This document shows positions 4,831 to 8,858 of a stretch of DNA of 8,858 nt, one piece after another. The stretch lies in assembly GCA_934845495.1 (NCBI GenBank), contig CAKWRB010000046.1, positions 1 to 8,858 on the forward strand, read 5' to 3'. Origin of the DNA: an uncultured bacterium (GTDB taxonomy: Bacteria; Bacillota; Clostridia; Oscillospirales; Ruminococcaceae). The notes beneath the pieces are model-generated. The model was given only the letters and a program-made list of their open reading frames with translations. It had not been told where the DNA came from and made no database searches. Positions within the stretch are counted from its first letter, which is position 1. The number at the start of each line of letters is the position of its first letter. Position numbers and translations under genes: made by a program.

Positions 4831-6576
4831 ATGGATATGGTAAATGTAAAAATCAACGGCGAGCAGTACACTGTGCCCGCTGGCAGCACGATCCTGGAGG
4901 CAGCCCGGTATGCAGGAATCCATATTCCCACCCTGTGCTATCTCAAGGAAATCAATGAGATCGGTGCCTGCCGCATCTGTGTCGTAGAAGTCAAGGGCGC
5001 CCGCAGCCTGGTGGCTGCCTGCGTTTACCCGGTGGCCGAGGGCATGGAGATCATGACCTCGACTCCCCGTGTGTTTGAAGCCAGAAAAAAGACGCTGGAG
5101 CTGATCCTCTCCACCCATACCAAAAAGTGCCTGACCTGTGTGCGTGCAGGCAGCTGCGAACTGCAGAAGCTCTGCCGGGAATTCAAGGTCAGCGATGAGG
5201 ATTACTATGCCGGCGAGAACATCCAGTATGAAGTGGACGACTCGGCGGTGCATATGTACCGGGACAACAACAAGTGCATTCTCTGCCGCCGCTGTGTGGC
5301 AGCCTGCTCCAAGCTGCAGGGCATCGGGGTCATCGGCCCCAACGACCGTGGATTCAAGACCCACATCGGCTGCGCCTTTGAGCAGAACCTCAGCGAGGTG
5401 GCCTGTGTATCCTGCGGTCAGTGCATTGTGGTGTGCCCCACCGGCGCCATTGCCGAGCGCGATAACACCGATGAGGTGTGGAAGGCCCTGGCCGATCCCA
5501 AGAAACATGTCATTGTACAGACAGCTCCCTCCATCCGCGTGACCCTGGGCGAGGCCTTTGGGATGCCCATCGGCACCAATGTCACCGGCAAGATGGTCAC
5601 TGCCCTGCGCCGTCTGGGCTTTGACGCGGTGTACGATACCGACTTTGCCGCCGACCTGACCATTGTGGAGGAGGCCACCGAGTTCATCGAGCGGGTCAAG
5701 ACCGGCGGTGTACTGCCGATGATCACCTCCTGCTCGCCGGGCTGGGTGGAGTTCTGTGAACACTACTACCCCGAGTTTATCCCCAATCTCTCCACCTGCA
5801 AGAGCCCCCAGCAGATGTTCGGCGCGGTGGCCAAGACCTGGTATGCCCAGAAGATGGGCATCGACCCCAAGGATATCTATGTGGTCGGCGTTATGCCCTG
5901 CACCGCCAAGAAGTTCGAAACCAAGAACTCCGAGAGCAATGCCGTGGAGGGCCTGTACGATGTCGATGTGGCCATCACCACCCGGGAACTGGCCCGGATG
6001 ATCGAGCGGGCCGGCATCCACTTCACCAGCCTGCCGGAGGGAGAGTTCGATGCACCGCTGGGCATGTCCACCGGTGCAGGCAGCATCTTCGGTGCCACCG
6101 GCGGCGTTATGGAGGCAGCACTCCGCACCGCAGCGGATTGGCTCACCGACGGTGAGATGCAGAAGCTCACCTTCGAGGAAGTGCGTGGTGTGGCCCCCAT
6201 CAAGGAAGCCATCTATAAGATCGGTGACCTGGAACTGCGCGTGGCAGTTACCAGCGGCCTGGCCAATGCCCGCAAGGTGCTGGAGAGCATCAAGAGCGGC
6301 GAAAAGCACTATGATTTCATCGAGATCATGGGCTGTCCCGGCGGCTGTGTCAACGGCGGCGGTCAGCCGGTACAGCCGGCTGAGGTGCGCAACTTTGTGG
6401 ATCTCCGGGCACTGCGGGCGGCCGGTCTCTATGCCGACGATGCCAGCAAGGCCATGCGCAAGAGCCATGAGAACCCGGGGATCCAGCAGCTTTACAAGGA
6501 GTTCTTCGGGGAGCCGGGCAGCCATCTGGCACACGAAGTACTGCATACCCATTACAAAGAGCGCAGCCGGTTCTGA
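4831..6576 (+). CDS. hndD: Catalytic [FeFe] hydrogenase subunit, NADH-dependent trimeric type
   Basis: A 581-residue catalytic subunit (HndD/HydA, group A, M3-type layout) that makes or consumes H2. In order: a [2Fe-2S] domain (C36, C47, C50, C64); a His-Cys [4Fe-4S] site (H96, C100, C103, C109); a dicluster ferredoxin (C149/152/155/159 and C192/195/198/202); the H-cluster domain with L1 TSCSPGW (299-305), STCKSPQQM (321-329), L2 MPCTAKKFE (355-363; C357) and L3 GCPGGCVNGGGQP (501-513; C502, C506); and a C-terminal small-subunit-like tail (about 520-578). It lacks the extra C-terminal [2Fe-2S] domain of Thermotoga HydA. L1 has Cys-Ser where the textbook motif has Cys-Cys. The start ATG at 4831 (MDMVNVK) lies 13 nt after hndC with only a weak AGG. 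An in-frame TTG at 4804 would overlap hndC and seems less likely. Confidence 0.96.
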   Translation: MDMVNVKINGEQYTVPAGSTILEAARYAGIHIPTLCYLKEINEIGACRICVVEVKGARSLVAACVYPVAEGMEIMTSTPRVFEARKKTLELILSTHTKKCLTCVRAGSCELQKLCREFKVSDEDYYAGENIQYEVDDSAVHMYRDNNKCILCRRCVAACSKLQGIGVIGPNDRGFKTHIGCAFEQNLSEVACVSCGQCIVVCPTGAIAERDNTDEVWKALADPKKHVIVQTAPSIRVTLGEAFGMPIGTNVTGKMVTALRRLGFDAVYDTDFAADLTIVEEATEFIERVKTGGVLPMITSCSPGWVEFCEHYYPEFIPNLSTCKSPQQMFGAVAKTWYAQKMGIDPKDIYVVGVMPCTAKKFETKNSESNAVEGLYDVDVAITTRELARMIERAGIHFTSLPEGEFDAPLGMSTGAGSIFGATGGVMEAALRTAADWLTDGEMQKLTFEEVRGVAPIKEAIYKIGDLELRVAVTSGLANARKVLESIKSGEKHYDFIEIMGCPGGCVNGGGQPVQPAEVRNFVDLRALRAAGLYADDASKAMRKSHENPGIQQLYKEFFGEPGSHLAHEVLHTHYKERSRF

Positions 6577-6608
6577 GTTCCGGTGTGCCTCACCGGAAAG
6601 GAGCTTTT

Positions 6609-7073
6609 ATGTTCGAGATCGAAAAAGTCGATATGGAACACATCGACCGGATCAGACCCCTCTGGGAGCGTCTGATCCAGGCAAACGCAGCCAATTCCCC
6701 CTATTTTGCGGACTATTATGGAACCTTTGAGTTCAGCGTCCGCAAGAGCTTCCTGCAGGAAAAACTGGACAGCGGCGCGGCCATGTATACCGCCGTGCTG
6801 GTGGACCGGGACAAAAAGCAGGATGCCGGGTTCGTCACTGTGACCTCCAACCGGGAGACCTCCTTTGGAGAGGTGGAGATGCTTTACCTGCTGGAGGAGT
6901 ACCGGGGCCAGGGCATGGGGAAGAAGCTGTTCAAGATGGCCCTTTCCTGTCTGGACATCAACTGCATCCGGGAACGCAAGCTCTGCGTGACCTACGGAAA
7001 TGAGGCAGCCATGCGGCTCTATCAGAGCTTTGGGTTCTACCCCTTCACCATCGACTGCCTGCAGAAGCACTGA
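6609..7073 (+). CDS. GNAT-family N-acetyltransferase
   Basis: A 154-residue cytoplasmic protein with the acetyl-CoA-binding motif A of GNAT enzymes: a beta strand EVEMLYLLEEYRG (88-100) running into the pyrophosphate loop RGQGMG (99-104), then helix KKLFKMAL. A late NEAAMRLYQSFGFYPF segment (131-146) is the classic motif B region (N...A...LY...GF). The substrate cannot be read from sequence; it could be a protein, an amino acid or another small molecule. The ATG at 6609 follows AAAGGAG (6597-6603) by 5 nt; earlier in-frame starts overlap no good site. It lies 32 nt after hndD and before the only strong terminator, so it is probably co-transcribed with the hydrogenase. No direct role in hydrogenase function is known to me; it may be a passenger. 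Confidence 0.88.
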   Translation: MFEIEKVDMEHIDRIRPLWERLIQANAANSPYFADYYGTFEFSVRKSFLQEKLDSGAAMYTAVLVDRDKKQDAGFVTVTSNRETSFGEVEMLYLLEEYRGQGMGKKLFKMALSCLDINCIRERKLCVTYGNEAAMRLYQSFGFYPFTIDCLQKH

Positions 7074-7103
7074 GCTGCTTTTGCTCCGCTGCCATAAAAA
7101 ATG

Positions 7104-7154
7104 AAGCAGCCGCTGCATTACGGAGAGAGTTCGGGTGCAGCGGCTGCTTTTTTT
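7104..7154 (+). terminator. Intrinsic terminator of the hydrogenase operon
   Basis: AAGCAGCCGCTGCA (7104-7117) and TGCAGCGGCTGCTT (7136-7149) form a perfect 14-bp GC-rich stem with an 18-nt loop. The run of seven T at 7148-7154 includes the last two stem bases. It lies 30 nt after the GNAT stop. On the opposite strand the stem is followed, four bases later, by six T (7101-7096), so it could work in both directions. Confidence 0.93.
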
Positions 7155-7175
7155 GTTCACAAATTATGTTTATTT

Positions 7176-7204
7176 ATTATAGCAAGAAGAGATTTTTCGA
7201 GCAA
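7176..7204 (-). promoter_or_regulatory. Possible minus-strand promoter facing the terminator
   Basis: On the minus strand, TGCTATAAT (7184-7176) is a perfect extended -10, with TTGCTC (7204-7199) as a poor -35 at 17-nt spacing. A transcript starting near 7169 would run into the terminator hairpin within 20-60 nt. It may be chance in AT-rich DNA. Confidence 0.25.
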
Positions 7205-7310
7205 GTGCCAATGTTGCAAATGCGTGAAAAATGGCTTAACTCCGCGAAAAATACGGCGTTTTGGACAAAAACGGCCTGGAAAACTACTGGCAGTTTGCAA
7301 AAAAAATCAA

Positions 7311-7339
7311 TTTAAATTTTATGTATAAAATGTTACAAT
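7311..7339 (+). promoter_or_regulatory. Extended -10 promoter of the sugar ABC importer gene
   Basis: TACAAT (7334-7339) is preceded by TGT, giving an extended -10, with TTTAAA (7311-7316) as -35 at 17-nt spacing. Transcription would start near 7346, giving a leader of about 110 nt. A TATAAA at 7324-7329 with TTGCAA at 7295-7300 is an alternative, but its 23-nt spacing is too long. Confidence 0.6.
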
Positions 7340-7368
7340 GAGTACGCAAAAGATCAGCTCCTGCAAAA

Positions 7369-7382
7369 TAAAAGCGCTTTTG
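7369..7382. promoter_or_regulatory. CcpA/LacI-family operator-like palindrome (cre-like)
   Basis: AAAAGCGCTTTT (7370-7381) is a perfect 12-bp palindrome. The 14-mer TAAAAGCGCTTTTG matches the idealised cre site TGAAAGCGCTTTCA at 11 of 14 positions, with the whole AAAGCGCTTT core intact. It sits about 24 nt downstream of the predicted start of transcription, a position suited to repression by roadblock. Either CcpA-type carbon catabolite control or a local LacI-family sugar repressor would fit; neither gene is in the window. Confidence 0.6.
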
Positions 7383-7458
7383 CATGAACTGATTCTATTC
7401 ATGAAAACCGAGGGGCCCATGACCCGGCCGCCCCGGACAAAAAAACTGGAGGAAACAT

Positions 7459-8829
7459 ATGAAAAAGCTTCTGAGTCTGACTCTGGCTGCACTGATGGCA
7501 GTATCCATGCTGTCTGGCTGCTCGAACGGCGGCAACAGCAGCTCCACCGCTGCCGGTACCGGCGAAGAGCCCACCGGCACCATCACCCTGAAGGTTGCCC
7601 ACAACATGGACTTTGTCACCATTCCGGACGCAGTCCTCAAGGCTGGCGAGCGCCTGAACGAAAAGTATGCTGCTGAGGGCAAGGACCTCAAGATCGAGTT
7701 CGCAACCGACTATGCCCGCATCGACTGGACCGAGTACCACAACAACCTGATCTTCGCCCAGAAGAACGGCGAGGGCCCGGACATCTTCTCGCTGGACAGC
7801 GACATCAATGGCTTTGTAAACGCCGGCATGCTGCTGGATCTCTCCGACCTGATGACCGATGACTTTGTAGAGGGTATCTTCAATCCCTACCTGGTAAACG
7901 GCAAGGCCTACGGTATGCCTTTCGACCTGCCGGTTCGTGTACTCTACTACAACAAGTCCGCTCTTCGAGAGATCGGTTGGACCGATGAGCAAATCGAAGC
8001 TCTGCCCACCCAGATGGCAAACGGCGAGTTCACCTGGGAGCAGTTCCTGGCTCTGTGCAAGGAAGTACAGGATAAGGGTGCCGCAACCTGGGGCCTGACC
8101 CATCGTCCCGGCGCCGGCGGCGACTTCCTGGATGTACTCAAGACTCTGGGCGGCGAGTACTACAATGCCGAGGGCAAGCTGGTATTCGACAGCGAGGGTC
8201 TGCAGCGCTTCTTCCAGGAGATTTACGACAACGCCAATACCACTAAGATTACTCCTCAGAACCTGACCCAGTCCACCTGGGCTACCATCAATACCATGGT
8301 GGGCGACGGCACTGCCTTTGCTTACTATGGCCCCCTGTACTCGGCCACCTATGTAGCGGGTGCAGTGAACAAGACCCCTGAGCAGTTTGCTGAAGATGTA
8401 GGCTTTGCTGTATTCCCGGCTTCCGAGTACAACAAGACCCCCTTCTGCATCGCTGCTCCCCAGGGCATGGGCATCAATGCCAACACCCAGTACCCCGAGA
8501 TCTGTAAGGATCTGTTCCGCGAACTGTACAGCGGTGGTTCTATCGACCAGCTGGCCCACCATGCTGACACCATCTTCACCCTGTCGTCGGTAAAGGCTGC
8601 CAACGAGATGGAGGACATCAAGACCAACCCGATCCTGGAAAAGGTAGGCTACATGGCTGATCTGTCCGTAACTCCTCCCACCCTGGCTGGCATGACCACC
8701 TTCAGCAGTGAGCTCTATAAGCAGATCCAGCTGCTGGAGCTGGGCCAGACTACTCCGGAGAAGGCTGTGGCTGATATGAAGACCCAGATCGAGATCAACC
8801 TCGACGCAGGTCTGGTTGAATACAAGTAA
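7459..8829 (+). CDS. Sugar-type ABC transporter substrate-binding lipoprotein
   Basis: A 456-residue extracellular solute-binding protein of the family 1 (carbohydrate) type. Residues 1-20 are a lipoprotein signal peptide (MKKLL, hydrophobic core) ending in the lipobox LSGC with lipidated Cys21, then a Gly/Ser/Thr-rich linker to about residue 39. The mature part shows typical family features: ITLKVAHNMD, NEKY, GPDIFSLDSDINGFVNAGMLLDLSDLM, NGKAYGMPFDLPVRVLYYNKSALREIGW, and a later FPASEY/APQGMGIN region. It is anchored outside the membrane and hands substrate, probably an oligosaccharide or sugar, to permeases expected past the right edge. The ATG follows TGGAGG (7447-7452) by 6 nt. Codon use differs from the hydrogenase genes (many GTA and GCT codons), which fits high expression. 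The tail at 8830-8858 holds no recognisable gene. Confidence 0.93.
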   Translation: MKKLLSLTLAALMAVSMLSGCSNGGNSSSTAAGTGEEPTGTITLKVAHNMDFVTIPDAVLKAGERLNEKYAAEGKDLKIEFATDYARIDWTEYHNNLIFAQKNGEGPDIFSLDSDINGFVNAGMLLDLSDLMTDDFVEGIFNPYLVNGKAYGMPFDLPVRVLYYNKSALREIGWTDEQIEALPTQMANGEFTWEQFLALCKEVQDKGAATWGLTHRPGAGGDFLDVLKTLGGEYYNAEGKLVFDSEGLQRFFQEIYDNANTTKITPQNLTQSTWATINTMVGDGTAFAYYGPLYSATYVAGAVNKTPEQFAEDVGFAVFPASEYNKTPFCIAAPQGMGINANTQYPEICKDLFRELYSGGSIDQLAHHADTIFTLSSVKAANEMEDIKTNPILEKVGYMADLSVTPPTLAGMTTFSSELYKQIQLLELGQTTPEKAVADMKTQIEINLDAGLVEYK

Positions 8830-8858
8830 ACCATTTTCCTGAAAAGGCAGTGAGACAG

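Larger units (their letters stand above)
7155..7458. other. Intergenic control region upstream of the sugar-binding protein gene
   Basis: No gene is seen in these 304 nt. The first 150 nt are AT-rich with a possible minus-strand promoter (7176-7204). The second half holds the plus-strand promoter (7311-7339), the AAAAGCGCTTTT palindrome (7370-7381), overlapping arms TGCAAAA/TTTTGCA (7362-7368 and 7378-7384) and another inverted repeat CATGAA/TTCATG (7383-7388 and 7398-7403). Just before the ribosome binding site a GC-rich stem GGGGC/GCCCC (7412-7416 and 7430-7434) could form in the leader. Short frames here have no ribosome binding sites and no recognisable product. Confidence 0.6.

Noticed and set aside
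3039..4931. Long minus-strand open frame opposite hndC
   Set aside because: It is complementary to a clear family gene with all cofactor motifs, has low-complexity composition (rich in Gly, Ala, Leu, His, Asp) and no ribosome site; a GC-driven shadow.
4807..6552. Long minus-strand open frame opposite hndD
   Set aside because: Same reason: antisense shadow of a motif-complete hydrogenase gene, no recognisable domain.
7399..8562. Minus-strand frame opposite the sugar-binding protein
   Set aside because: Covers the promoter-proximal leader and the lipoprotein signal peptide region; no ribosome site or family resemblance.
1..8858. tRNA, rRNA, CRISPR array, insertion sequence or prophage attachment site
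   Set aside because: No cloverleaf, regular repeat-spacer pattern, transposase or terminal inverted repeats were seen on either strand.

Overview
The window looks like a piece of chromosome from an anaerobic, H2-producing gut-type Clostridium relative. GC is moderately high, promoters are AT-rich sigma-A type, Shine-Dalgarno sites are strong AGGAGG, and there is a trimeric/tetrameric [FeFe] hydrogenase next to a sugar ABC importer. I would guess Oscillospirales/Ruminococcaceae (a Gemmiger, Subdoligranulum or Faecalibacterium relative). That placement is inferred from style and gene content, not proven.

Layout. (1) Positions 1-936, minus strand: a three-gene unit of a small DRTGG-domain protein, an RsbW-like GHKL ATPase overlapping it by 4 nt, and the first 46 codons of a ferredoxin/[FeFe]-hydrogenase-like (HydS-type, putative sensory) protein that runs off the left edge. 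(2) Positions 937-1344: an AT-rich divergent control region. It has a good minus-strand promoter (TTGATA, 17 nt, TATAAT), a good plus-strand promoter with an extended -10 (TGCTATAAT), and an 8-bp inverted repeat around the plus-strand -35. (3) Positions 1345-7073, plus strand: the electron-bifurcating hydrogenase operon. Its order is NuoE-like subunit (hndA/hydC), a second stand-alone GHKL ATPase, a thioredoxin-fold ferredoxin subunit (hndB), the NuoF-like flavin subunit (hndC/hydB), the catalytic H-cluster subunit (hndD/hydA) and a GNAT acetyltransferase. A strong intrinsic terminator closes it at 7104-7154. (4) Positions 7155-7458: a control region with an extended -10 promoter and a perfect AAAAGCGCTTTT palindrome resembling a CcpA/LacI-family operator. 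(5) Positions 7459-8829: a sugar-type ABC substrate-binding lipoprotein, presumably the first gene of an import operon that continues past the right edge.

How the genes work together. The Hnd/Hyd complex is expected to couple NADH and reduced ferredoxin oxidation to H2 formation (or the reverse), disposing of fermentation electrons. The divergent DRTGG/ATPase/HydS-like unit and the ATPase inside the hydrogenase operon look like a redox- or H2-sensing control module for it. Neither ATPase has a phospho-acceptor histidine domain, and no DNA-binding regulator is visible, so the output of this module is the main open question of the window. Intercistronic hairpins at the ends of the first two genes of the hydrogenase operon suggest post-transcriptional tuning of subunit levels. 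No tRNA, rRNA, CRISPR or mobile element was recognised.
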